12,042 nucleotides of DNA from an uncultured Prevotellaceae bacterium (lineage in GTDB: Bacteria; Bacteroidota; Bacteroidia; Bacteroidales; Bacteroidaceae). Each line of letters begins with the position of its first letter. Position 1 is the stretch's first letter. This document shows positions 5,780 through 12,042 of this stretch, one piece after another. The notes beneath the pieces are model-generated. The model had not been told where the DNA came from, made no database searches, and was given only the letters and a program-made list of their open reading frames with translations. The stretch is from the NCBI GenBank assembly GCA_900313845.1, contig OMTC01000085.1, forward strand, positions 1 to 12,042, in the 5' to 3' direction. Position numbers and translations under genes: made by a program.

Positions 5780-7453
5780 TCACTTTTCCTTGAGCACTTG
5801 TTGCGTAAAATAGGTACTTCTTAACTTAGGAGTCAGTTTTTCGCCAGTGAGTTCTATTTCCCCTTTCAGTCGGATGTCGGCAGAGGATGCTCCCACCTTG
5901 ATGATGAAGAGCCCTGGGTCGATGTTCCAGTGTCCGTCGGCATAATAACCGAATTGCTCGGGCGACATCGTGAAATGGAGCGTGCGTGTCTCGCCTGGCT
6001 GGAGACTCACACGTCCGAATCCCTGCAACTGGATAGGGCGAATAGGTTGCTGGCTGTCGGTTGGCGACAAGTAGATTTGTGCCACTTCGTCGGCTGCCAT
6101 AGTTCCTGTATTTTTCACGTCGAAAGAAACATGGATGGCACGTGCGGTGGTACTTGCCTTCTTGTCCATTTGCAAGTTGGCATAGTAGAAAGAACTGTAA
6201 CTGAGTCCGTAGCCGAATGCCCATTCGATGCGTGGGTCTGCTTCAGCCGAATAGTTGTAACAGATAGGTTCGTGGATTTCCACATTAGGATAGCTCACAG
6301 AGAGTTTTCCCGATGGCGATACCTTTCCATAGAGGATGTCAGCCAAGGCGTTGCCACCTTCCTCGCCTGGATACCAAGCCTGAATGATAGCTGCACAACG
6401 AGGAGCGATGCGGGAGATGATTTGAGCGCGTCCACCAAACACGATGAGTACGACTGGTTTTCCCGTGGCGATGAGTTGGTTGACAAATGCCTCCTGTCGT
6501 CCAGGCAGATACATCGTCGGACGCTCACGGTTCTCACCGCTCAGCAACACGTTCTCACCCATCGCTGCCACAATCACGTCGCAGTCGGCTGCCAAACGGA
6601 GTGCTTCGGCTGCATCAGCCGTTTCTGGATGGTGGACTGTGCGGTCGAGCAGTTCACGCATCCATTCGGCACGCTGGTCACCACCTTCCTCAATCCATGT
6701 CTCCACGGTCTCGGTCCAGTCGCAACCGCGTGTATAACTTAGCTGGATGTCCTCGGGTTTGCGCTTCTCCATGCCTTCCTTGAGTCCCACAATCTTCGGG
6801 TGCATGTCGTCTTCTGTTTTCAATTTCCAGAAGTAGCGCATGGACTGGAAAGTGTAGTCGCCCAGCATCGCCCACATGGTGTTGGCATTCGGACCCGTGA
6901 GCAGTAGCTTTTTCTTGCCTTGCAAAGGAAGGACACCTTCGTTCTTGAGTAGAACCACGGACTGTGTAGCAAGTTCGTAGGCGGTCTTTCGTTCGTCGGG
7001 GGTGTCGAACACGATTTTCTCCTTGTAGTAGAGTTCTGGATTCTTGTCGAGCAAACCGCAGCGTGCCTTGTAGGTGAGTACACGCTTCACGGCTTTCCCC
7101 AAGGTTTCTTGTGTCACGATACCCTTGTCAATGGCTTCTTGCAGAAAGACGTAACTTTCTCCCTTCGGGAAATCCACATCGTTGCCCGCATTGATGGCAG
7201 CCACACCTCGGTGCATATTGTCGGGGAGGTCGGGTATTTGGTCGATGGAACCGTAGTCGCTGACCATCATGCCATCGAAACCGAGGTAGTTGCGCAGGAT
7301 GCCTTCTTGGATTTCCTTGTTGGCTACACAGTTGGTGCCATGCACGGCATGGTAACCTGTCATCACCACCTGACTGCCTGCCAATCGAATCATTGTCTCG
7401 TGTGGCAGAAGTATCTCTTCCATCAGTAGATGCATGAATATACACTCTATCAA
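5780..7453 (-). CDS. GH3 C-terminal fragment (up to 557 codons)
   Basis: The frame is open from 7483. Possible starts are TTG at 7453 and ATG at 7435, but neither has a signal peptide, so this is the distal part of the broken gene and not an independent start. Numbering from 7453, GFDGMMVSDYGS at 58-69 holds the expected nucleophile Asp66. SGENRERPTMYLPGRQ at 305-320 holds Glu307, the likely acid/base. WYPGEEGGNALADILYGKVSPSGKL at 360-383 is the usual GH3 alpha/beta-domain segment. The fibronectin-III-like domain runs from about 430 to 545 (VKNTGTMAADEVAQIYLS, LQGFGRVSLQPGETR). All C-terminal features look well conserved, which suggests the break is recent or artefactual. Confidence 0.8.
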   Translation of the reverse strand: MIECIFMHLLMEEILLPHETMIRLAGSQVVMTGYHAVHGTNCVANKEIQEGILRNYLGFDGMMVSDYGSIDQIPDLPDNMHRGVAAINAGNDVDFPKGESYVFLQEAIDKGIVTQETLGKAVKRVLTYKARCGLLDKNPELYYKEKIVFDTPDERKTAYELATQSVVLLKNEGVLPLQGKKKLLLTGPNANTMWAMLGDYTFQSMRYFWKLKTEDDMHPKIVGLKEGMEKRKPEDIQLSYTRGCDWTETVETWIEEGGDQRAEWMRELLDRTVHHPETADAAEALRLAADCDVIVAAMGENVLLSGENRERPTMYLPGRQEAFVNQLIATGKPVVLIVFGGRAQIISRIAPRCAAIIQAWYPGEEGGNALADILYGKVSPSGKLSVSYPNVEIHEPICYNYSAEADPRIEWAFGYGLSYSSFYYANLQMDKKASTTARAIHVSFDVKNTGTMAADEVAQIYLSPTDSQQPIRPIQLQGFGRVSLQPGETRTLHFTMSPEQFGYYADGHWNIDPGLFIIKVGASSADIRLKGEIELTGEKLTPKLRSTYFTQQVLKEK

Positions 7454-8060
7454 AATTCTTATATTTGCAGAAGGCTGTTCCCATCACGGCAGATAGGTAG
7501 GCATCCTCGCCATAACTCTCCTCCAAGCGGTTGAAAGACGGCGTGCGCACCACATCCACCATAGGCGAAAGTGCCAAGCGTCCACCCATGCGTCGCATGG
7601 CGTAGGCGGTCTGAATGGTTTTCTGTTCTGCCAATTCGGGGTTGAAGGAGCAGGCAAGTCCGATTTGCTGAGGATAGACCGTAGCATCGCGTGTGTTCAT
7701 ACCTGTCAGCACTTCCTCGTGGAAGAGGGCAGGGATGCCACTGGGTGTGTTGTGGATGAGCCAGTCTTGCATGGCGGCCACTTTGTCGCGTATGTCGTTA
7801 GGATCAGCGGAATACTGGAAGGCGAATTGCGAGAAATGCCCAATGCCGTTGGGAATGATTTTCCGACACTTGGCGGTGTCTAATTTCCCGTTTTCATCGA
7901 AGAATTCTTGCATGTATAAGCCTCGCAACTGTGCGATGCGTTCTTCCTGTGTCATCTGTTCATAAAGTTCGTTGACACGCTGTTCGATGGCATGTTCCGA
8001 ATCGGTGCATGCTGATAGTGCAGTGGTGAGAATCATCATTGAGAATAGAAATTTTTTCAT
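7128..8060 (-). CDS. GH3 N-terminal fragment (310 codons; homology only to about residue 199)
   Basis: The protein starts MKKFLFSMMILTTALSAC, a lipoprotein signal with lipobox LSAC and Cys18. The first part of the GH3 barrel follows. IPALFHEEVLTG at 109-120 matches the family's HEE substrate-pocket motif. TVYPQQIGLACSFNPEL is at 127-143, LSPMVDVVR at 164-172 and RLEESYGEDAYL at 178-189. After GTAFCK (194-199) the remaining 111 residues are frameshifted and no longer resemble GH3. They are rich in Arg, Gln, Pro and His and run to a stop at 7128. This fragment lacks both catalytic residues. A candidate promoter lies about 130 bp upstream. Confidence 0.8.
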   Translation of the reverse strand: MKKFLFSMMILTTALSACTDSEHAIEQRVNELYEQMTQEERIAQLRGLYMQEFFDENGKLDTAKCRKIIPNGIGHFSQFAFQYSADPNDIRDKVAAMQDWLIHNTPSGIPALFHEEVLTGMNTRDATVYPQQIGLACSFNPELAEQKTIQTAYAMRRMGGRLALSPMVDVVRTPSFNRLEESYGEDAYLSAVMGTAFCKYKNFDRVYIHASTDGRDTSATRDNDSIGRQSGGDDRLPCRAWHQLCSQQGNPRRHPAQLPRFRWHDGQRLRFHRPNTRPPRQYAPRCGCHQCGQRCGFPEGRKLRLSARSH

Positions 8061-8192
8061 ACACCTTTAGATGTTATCTGACTCTCTCGGAGGAGAGTTT
8101 GGGTTGATTCAAATGTGTTGTTGGTTTGTTTAGAGAACCTTCCTGCGGCATGCAGGATGCACCATGCAGTGACTCCTCTGCTGATGGCATCG

Positions 8193-8224
8193 CAAAATAA
8201 CACAAAAATCTTCTGAATCACAAA
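8193..8224 (-). promoter_or_regulatory. Candidate promoter for the GH3 gene
   Basis: TTTG at 8224-8221 and TTATTTTG at 8200-8193 are separated by 20 nt. They fit the Bacteroides -33/-7 layout (TTTG, 19-21 nt, TAnnTTTG) apart from one mismatch in the -7 box. The ATG at 8060 would then have a leader of roughly 125 nt. Confidence 0.4.
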
Positions 8225-8293
8225 TTTTTTAAACAGAAATATTGACTCAAATGGACAAAGGACACAAATCTGATAAAATATGAAACGAAAATG

Positions 8294-8457
8294 AAAAATG
8301 AAGAATAAACCGAAGGCGAAACCTTCGGGAACGATGGTGTATATTAAAAATGAAGAATAAAGAATGAAAAATGAAGAATGAAGAATGTCTTTGCTATGCT
8401 CTTAGGAAAAAACATTCTTCATTCGGAGCGTAGCGATCATTCTTCATTCTTCATTTT
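8294..8457. repeat. AATGAAGAAT repeat cluster with a 20-bp perfect inverted repeat
   Basis: The 16-mer aaaaatgaagaataaa occurs exactly at 8294-8309 and 8346-8361, with a variant from 8367. The 20-mer at 8368-8387 (aaaatgaagaatgaagaatg) is perfectly inverted at 8438-8457. A nested copy, cattcttcattc, at 8413-8424 can pair with 8376-8387 to make an alternative hairpin. The cluster starts 24 bp beyond the susD-like stop codon. It could protect the 3' end of susC-susD mRNA or act in attenuation; this is inference. Confidence 0.8.
8310..8328 (-). terminator. Possible terminator hairpin after the susD-like gene
   Basis: CCGAAGG and CCTTCGG (8328-8322 and 8316-8310 on the coding strand) form a perfect 7-bp stem with a 5-nt loop. 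A U-rich but not pure tract follows. It lies about 155 bp after the susD stop. It may be a weak or partial terminator that allows some read-through into GH3. Confidence 0.4.
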
Positions 8458-8481
8458 AAATGAAGCGACTAACTCACTTCA

Positions 8482-10305
8482 TTACCAGCCTGGATTCTGC
8501 TTGAGTGCAGGATTTTGCTCCATTACGGTCTGAGGATAAGGGAAGAGGCGATGCTTCTCCTGCCAGCCTACTTCGAAACCTTTATCCTTTGCCTCATGGG
8601 TGTGAACAATGTAGAAGCGGCTGTTAGCTTCTGTGCCATGTTCCCAAACGATATTCTCATCACCGGCCTGTGGAGCACGGAAGAGCTTGTCGAAGAGGTG
8701 AGGAACGGCTGTACCTTGTTTCTTCAGGTGGTTAAGACACTCTTGGTCGTAAGCGTCGTTGTCGATCTTTGTCCAACGCATGATGTCCTGATAGCGGCAA
8801 CCTTCGAACCACAACTCGAACGACTTCTCCTTCTTCAAGGTGATCAGGTTCACATCGTTGCTGATGGTCTTGGAACCTGCACGTTGCTGAATCTGGTTGA
8901 TGATAGTCTTTGCAGTGGCAGCATCACCTGTGCGGAGACAGCACTCAGCATAGTTGAGCAGCACTTCAGCATAGCGCATCACAATAACGTTGTTCAGACG
9001 ACCATTGTCACCATACATGCCACCATCGTTGCAGTCGCTGGCACGAAGAATCATCTTGAATGGGAGATAGAAGGATTGTCCATAGAGTCCCTGACCTGGG
9101 TCAGAAATACCAATGTCCTTGGAAACTTTCTTCTGTTCCAATGTCATTGCGTTGATGGCACTGTCGGCATACACCATTCCTGGCACACCTGAAGTGGCAT
9201 AGACAGCGTCGTCGATATGCATGATAGTAGCCAAGTAACGGTCTGACTTATAGTTTGGATCGTCGCCATTGTCGTTCTGAGCGAATGCCACGCCGTACCA
9301 TTCAGGAATACCGATGGAACCCCATCCGTCGATGCCGCAATACACACCAGCAGGGTTCACCTTGAAGTTACCTGCACGCCAGTTGAATGCATTTGCTTCC
9401 ATCCATGTGGAGTGGATACCTACACCTCCCCACCAGTCGGTAGCAGGATTGTACTTGAAGTTCACTTCGAACACCTTCTCTGGGCAACCATCGCCTTCCA
9501 CGTGGAAGAGGTTAGCGAATTCTTTGCCAGAAACGAGGGCATACTTGCCAGAGTCAACGACTCTCTTCAAAGCAGTCTTGGCGTTGTTGAAGTCGCCTGC
9601 GAACATGTAAGCCTTACCTGCCAAAGCGTTTGCAAAGCCCTTTGTTACGCGCCAGCTACCCTCTTTGTCGGATGTGCTTGAACGCTCAATGAGGTCAGGG
9701 AGTGCCTCTTCGCACTGCTTAGCTACCCAAGCGAAGTATTCTTGCTGAGTCATCTCGCTATTGGTAGGGATGGCATCTGGTGCGAGAAGATGGTCAACCA
9801 ATGGTGGCTGTCCCCAATAGCAAGCGAGCAGGAAGAAGTTGTAAGCGCGGAGCACTTTGGCTTCTGCCACTGCCTGCTTCTGGAACTGAGTTGTAGGATT
9901 GTTGAAATAATCGATAACGAGGTTGTCCTTATAAACAGAGAGATAAAGGAACTTGTAGTGGAAGTCGATAGCTTCAGGAGTGTGACGGTAGCGGAATTCG
10001 TCAACACTGCCACCCCACTCATGGTCGCCATAGTTACCACTGGCGTAGTTGACGTCATCGCCAGGGTGGTTTGCCAATACCTTTGCTGGGGTATAGATAC
10101 CAGGACCATCACCGTTTCCACGACTCTCGGTGTAGAGAGCGAATGCTTCGTAAGCAGAGGCCAAGGCCTTCAAACAGTCGGCATCAGTTTTGTAGAAGTT
10201 CTCTGTTGACATGGTGCCCTTCTGCTCAATATCAAGTTTTTCCTCACATGATGTGAATGCTACGCCAGCTATCAGCGCAAGCACTGGAAATATTTTATTT
10301 TTCAT
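8482..10305 (-). CDS. SusD/RagB-like surface glycan-binding lipoprotein (607 aa)
   Basis: Residues 1-19 are a lipoprotein signal peptide with lipobox FTSC and Cys20. The following EEK gives the acidic start typical of Bacteroidetes surface-exposed lipoproteins. The N-terminal helical, TPR-rich part includes the stretch from AVAEAKVLRAYNFFLLACYW, which matches the SusD helix that contacts SusC. VMRYAEVLLNYAECCLRTGD and FELWFEGCRYQDIMRW are the usual C-terminal SusD motifs. The end (HRLFPYPQTVMEQNP, then ALKQNPGW) is the family's hallmark terminus. The size is slightly above the common 500-600 range. It starts 58 bp after the partner susC stop and is surely co-transcribed with it. The bound glycan cannot be deduced; the adjacent GH3 gene suggests a beta-linked glucan or xylan type. 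Confidence 0.96.
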   Translation of the reverse strand: MKNKIFPVLALIAGVAFTSCEEKLDIEQKGTMSTENFYKTDADCLKALASAYEAFALYTESRGNGDGPGIYTPAKVLANHPGDDVNYASGNYGDHEWGGSVDEFRYRHTPEAIDFHYKFLYLSVYKDNLVIDYFNNPTTQFQKQAVAEAKVLRAYNFFLLACYWGQPPLVDHLLAPDAIPTNSEMTQQEYFAWVAKQCEEALPDLIERSSTSDKEGSWRVTKGFANALAGKAYMFAGDFNNAKTALKRVVDSGKYALVSGKEFANLFHVEGDGCPEKVFEVNFKYNPATDWWGGVGIHSTWMEANAFNWRAGNFKVNPAGVYCGIDGWGSIGIPEWYGVAFAQNDNGDDPNYKSDRYLATIMHIDDAVYATSGVPGMVYADSAINAMTLEQKKVSKDIGISDPGQGLYGQSFYLPFKMILRASDCNDGGMYGDNGRLNNVIVMRYAEVLLNYAECCLRTGDAATAKTIINQIQQRAGSKTISNDVNLITLKKEKSFELWFEGCRYQDIMRWTKIDNDAYDQECLNHLKKQGTAVPHLFDKLFRAPQAGDENIVWEHGTEANSRFYIVHTHEAKDKGFEVGWQEKHRLFPYPQTVMEQNPALKQNPGW

Positions 10306-10309
10306 AATT

Positions 10310-10355
10310 GAGTTTTTGAGTTTTTAAGTTTTTGAGTTTTTGAGTTTTCGCGGAG
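10310..10355 (-). repeat. Tandem 8-bp array (5 units) plus CTCCGCG box in front of the second susD
   Basis: Plus-strand units are gagttttt (10310-10317), gagttttt (10318-10325), aagttttt (10326-10333), gagttttt (10334-10341) and gagttttc (10342-10349), then gcggag to 10355. The array fills almost all of the 58-bp susC-susD gap and stops 4 nt (AATT) before the susD ATG. It has the same unit length, copy number, spacing and CTCCGCG flank as the array at 134-179. Confidence 0.9.
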
Positions 10356-10363
10356 TTCTCACC

Positions 10364-12042
10364 TTAGAATGTCAAATTCACGCCAAAGACAACTTTCTTG
10401 GATGTAGGGTAGTTACCGTTATCGAAGCCACGTGATGCACCGCTGTTGAGGGATGAAGTCTCTGGGTCAGCACCTGGGTAGCTGGTGATGGTGAAGAAGT
10501 CGTCGAGCGAAACAGAGAGGCGAAGATTGCTGATGAGCGCCTTCCTGGTGATGCTTGAAGGGATGGTGTAGCCGAGCTGGATTTGCTTGAACTTGAAGTA
10601 TGAGCCATTGAATACAGCAGCGGAAGAACTGAAGAATGTCCAATCGGTAGCCACTGCCTTCATGTCAGGATACTTGCTGTGGTCGCCTTTCTGCTTCCAA
10701 GAGTCTTTCCAGTAAGTGTTGATACCGTTAATCTGAGAACGGTCGGCAGAAACCATCAGGTTGTAGATCTTGTTGCCTGCTGCACCCGTACCGAATACGG
10801 TGAGGTCGAAGCCCTTGTATTCGAGGTTGATGGTGATACCGTAAGTGAACTTAGGAATAGCTGAACCGATGTCTTTCTTGTCGTCATCCGTTGGAGCCAT
10901 AGTGACATTTCCATCCTTGTCGTAGTACTGAGGCTTACCTGTCTCAGGGTCAACACCTGCATAGTCGAAGCCACGGAAATACCAAATCGTGTGGCCTGCT
11001 TCGAAGGTTGGCTGAAGCTTGTTGTTGAAACCGCTGATACCTGTTTCACTATAGCGTGGCAGCACAGAGTTCACCTTCTTTACTTCGTTCTTCAGCGTAG
11101 AGAAGTTGGCGTTGATGCCATATCTCAGTTCACCCACCTTGTCGCGCCATCCAAGTTCGAAGTCGATACCTGAGTTCAGCACCTGACCAGAGTTGACCGT
11201 TGCAGAGCTGAAACCAATTTCAGGAAGTGGAGAAATGTTGATGAGCAAGTCCTTCGTCATCTTGCGATACCAGTCGATGCCCAATGTCAAACGGTTGTTG
11301 AGGAAACGTGCGTCGAGACCGAAGTCGAGTTGCTCGGAAGTTTCCCAAGTGAGGTCCTTGTTGGCAAAGCCCGAAGGAGCACCACCTTCAGTGGCTACGT
11401 CGCTGAATGAATAGTATCCACCGATGCTGATGGTTGAAGCATACTTATAATCTCTGAGGATATTGATGTTACCATTGCGTCCCCAAGAACCACGGAGCTT
11501 CAAGAATGAAACCACGTCCGTATCGACTGCGTCCTTGAAGAACTGTTCGTTACTGATAGCCCAACCTGCAGAAAGTGATGGGAAAGTACCCCAACGCTTG
11601 TCTTTTTTCAGCTTCGAAGCGTCGAAGGCATCACGACGGATGTTGAACTGGAAGAAGTAGCGATTGTCGTAGGAGTAGGAGAGACGACCGAAGTAAGCCA
11701 GTGCAGTAGCATCGCTTGGCTGGTTGTTACCCTTCAGGTGAGCGATACCGTTATCGTTCAGGAAGTCGATGTAGCGATAGTTAGGAGCTGCATCACCCTT
11801 CAGAATCTGTCCGTTGCTGTTGTCGGAAGCAGCGTCCGAAGAAGAAACGCTGGTGTTGTCCCAATGGGTTTTGGTAAACGACATACCGACCATGGCACCC
11901 ACATCATGCTTGCCAAATGTCTTGTTGAAGTTCACGAAGTTTTCCCACTGGTAGAAGAGACCCGCGTCGGTGCTAGCCGAAATGCTGTATGAGCTGCTGT
12001 TAGCCATGGAGGAGAGATACCAAGGCTGGCTGTAGTCGTGGC
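10364..12042 (-). CDS. SusC-like TonB-dependent transporter, C-terminal 558 residues (5' end beyond window)
   Basis: The frame is open to the right edge. It runs through the Met at 12007 with an upstream HDYSQPWYLSS in frame, so that Met is internal. What is visible is barrel sequence of a SusC-family transporter. RYFFQFNIRRDAFDASKL and WGTFPSLSAGWAISNEQFF give the usual strand pair with the FPS motif. LKLRGSWGRNGN, LTWETSEQLDFGLDARFLNN and TLGIDWYRKMTKDLL follow. The end is VVFGVNLTF, an aromatic outer-membrane C-terminus. Signal peptide, regulatory domain and plug are outside the window. It clearly differs from the other SusC here (for example in the loop after LGWRDK and in the C-terminal 150 residues), so the two are distant paralogues and not a recent duplication. 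Confidence 0.95.
   Translation of the reverse strand, partial: HDYSQPWYLSSMANSSSYSISASTDAGLFYQWENFVNFNKTFGKHDVGAMVGMSFTKTHWDNTSVSSSDAASDNSNGQILKGDAAPNYRYIDFLNDNGIAHLKGNNQPSDATALAYFGRLSYSYDNRYFFQFNIRRDAFDASKLKKDKRWGTFPSLSAGWAISNEQFFKDAVDTDVVSFLKLRGSWGRNGNINILRDYKYASTISIGGYYSFSDVATEGGAPSGFANKDLTWETSEQLDFGLDARFLNNRLTLGIDWYRKMTKDLLINISPLPEIGFSSATVNSGQVLNSGIDFELGWRDKVGELRYGINANFSTLKNEVKKVNSVLPRYSETGISGFNNKLQPTFEAGHTIWYFRGFDYAGVDPETGKPQYYDKDGNVTMAPTDDDKKDIGSAIPKFTYGITINLEYKGFDLTVFGTGAAGNKIYNLMVSADRSQINGINTYWKDSWKQKGDHSKYPDMKAVATDWTFFSSSAAVFNGSYFKFKQIQLGYTIPSSITRKALISNLRLSVSLDDFFTITSYPGADPETSSLNSGASRGFDNGNYPTSKKVVFGVNLTF

Larger units (their letters stand above)
5780..8060 (-). pseudogene. GH3 beta-glucosidase/beta-xylosidase-like lipoprotein gene, disrupted by frameshift and internal loss
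   Basis: The ATG at 8060 and the TGA at 5780 bracket one GH3 gene: signal lipoprotein, TIM-barrel domain, alpha/beta domain and fibronectin-III-like domain. The reading frame changes once. ATG to stop spans 2281 nt, which is 1 modulo 3. Family similarity stops near 7464 in the first frame (GTAFCK) and resumes near 7430 in the second (MEEILLPHETMI). GH3 enzymes have about 35 residues here, including the Lys-His pair that binds the substrate; only a short AT-rich segment remains. Correcting the frame alone would therefore not restore the enzyme. The gene follows the SusC/SusD pair at 8482-12042 in the same direction, so an intact copy would be a processing enzyme of that locus. A metagenome assembly error is the main alternative to a true pseudogene. 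Confidence 0.85.
8061..8481. other. 421-bp intergenic region between susD-like and GH3 genes
   Basis: It begins, in transcription order, with a cluster of AATGAAGAAT repeats and hairpins (8294-8457). An AT-rich stretch with a candidate promoter follows. The last 130 bp or so are a GH3 leader containing repeated TGCAT words (about 8147-8168) and a 6-bp hairpin near 8081-8098. No small coding gene with convincing features was found. Confidence 0.7.

Noticed and set aside
5930..6742. 270-codon plus-strand open frame opposite the GH3 C-terminal part
   Set aside because: The minus strand carries clear GH3 motifs over the same bases. The plus-strand product is Cys/His/Arg-rich with no recognisable fold.
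7431..7469. Simple insertion with TGCA target duplication as the cause of the GH3 break
   Set aside because: Removing one TGCA plus the 31-bp insert (35 bp) leaves 2246 nt from ATG to stop, which is not a multiple of three. It also does not bring back the missing Lys-His segment.
7128..7483. Programmed frameshift or genuine two-gene split in GH3
   Set aside because: No slippery run is seen at the junction, family residues are missing, and the downstream part has no signal peptide or plausible leader of its own.
8294..8457. CRISPR-like array
   Set aside because: Repeats are short, overlapping, partly inverted, and lack regular unique spacers; no cas gene is present.
1..12042. tRNA, rRNA, riboswitch or insertion sequence
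   Set aside because: No cloverleaf, rRNA core sequence, known riboswitch core, transposase or terminal-repeat pair was recognised by eye. A covariance-model search would be needed to exclude small RNAs.

Overview
The window reads as a piece of a Bacteroidales chromosome, most likely a gut or rumen Prevotellaceae-like organism. It carries two SusC/SusD outer-membrane glycan-uptake pairs and several lipoproteins with Bacteroidetes-type signal peptides. One promoter matches the Bacteroides -7 box TAnnTTTG, and no Shine-Dalgarno sites were seen. Every gene lies on the minus strand, so transcription runs from high to low coordinates. I cannot fix the genus from sequence alone.

In order of transcription: (1) the C-terminal half of a SusC-like TonB-dependent transporter (10364 to the window edge) and its SusD-like lipoprotein partner (8482-10305). 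(2) A 421-bp gap with a repeat/hairpin cluster and a candidate promoter. (3) A lipoprotein glycoside hydrolase family 3 (GH3) gene (5780-8060) that is broken: it changes frame near 7465-7435, and the segment that should hold the family's Lys-His substrate-binding motif is missing. (4) A strong intrinsic terminator, a promoter, then an uncharacterised outer-membrane beta-barrel protein (4852-5565) and a calcineurin-like metallophosphoesterase lipoprotein (3689-4714), probably co-transcribed. (5) A second strong terminator and a 343-bp gap. (6) A complete 1034-residue SusC-like transporter (241-3345) and the first 43 codons of its SusD partner (1-129, cut by the window edge).

The SusC/SusD pairs should bind and import oligosaccharides. 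The GH3 enzyme next to the first pair would normally trim them, but as sequenced it is very unlikely to work. No regulator, other glycoside hydrolase, RNA gene, insertion sequence or CRISPR array was recognised.

I see no convincing new multi-gene system. The most distinctive signals are the GH3 lesion and a set of short repeats at gene boundaries. In particular, both susC-susD junctions carry a 40-bp array of five 8-bp A-rich units that ends exactly 4 nt before the susD start codon and is preceded by the same CTCCGCG box.
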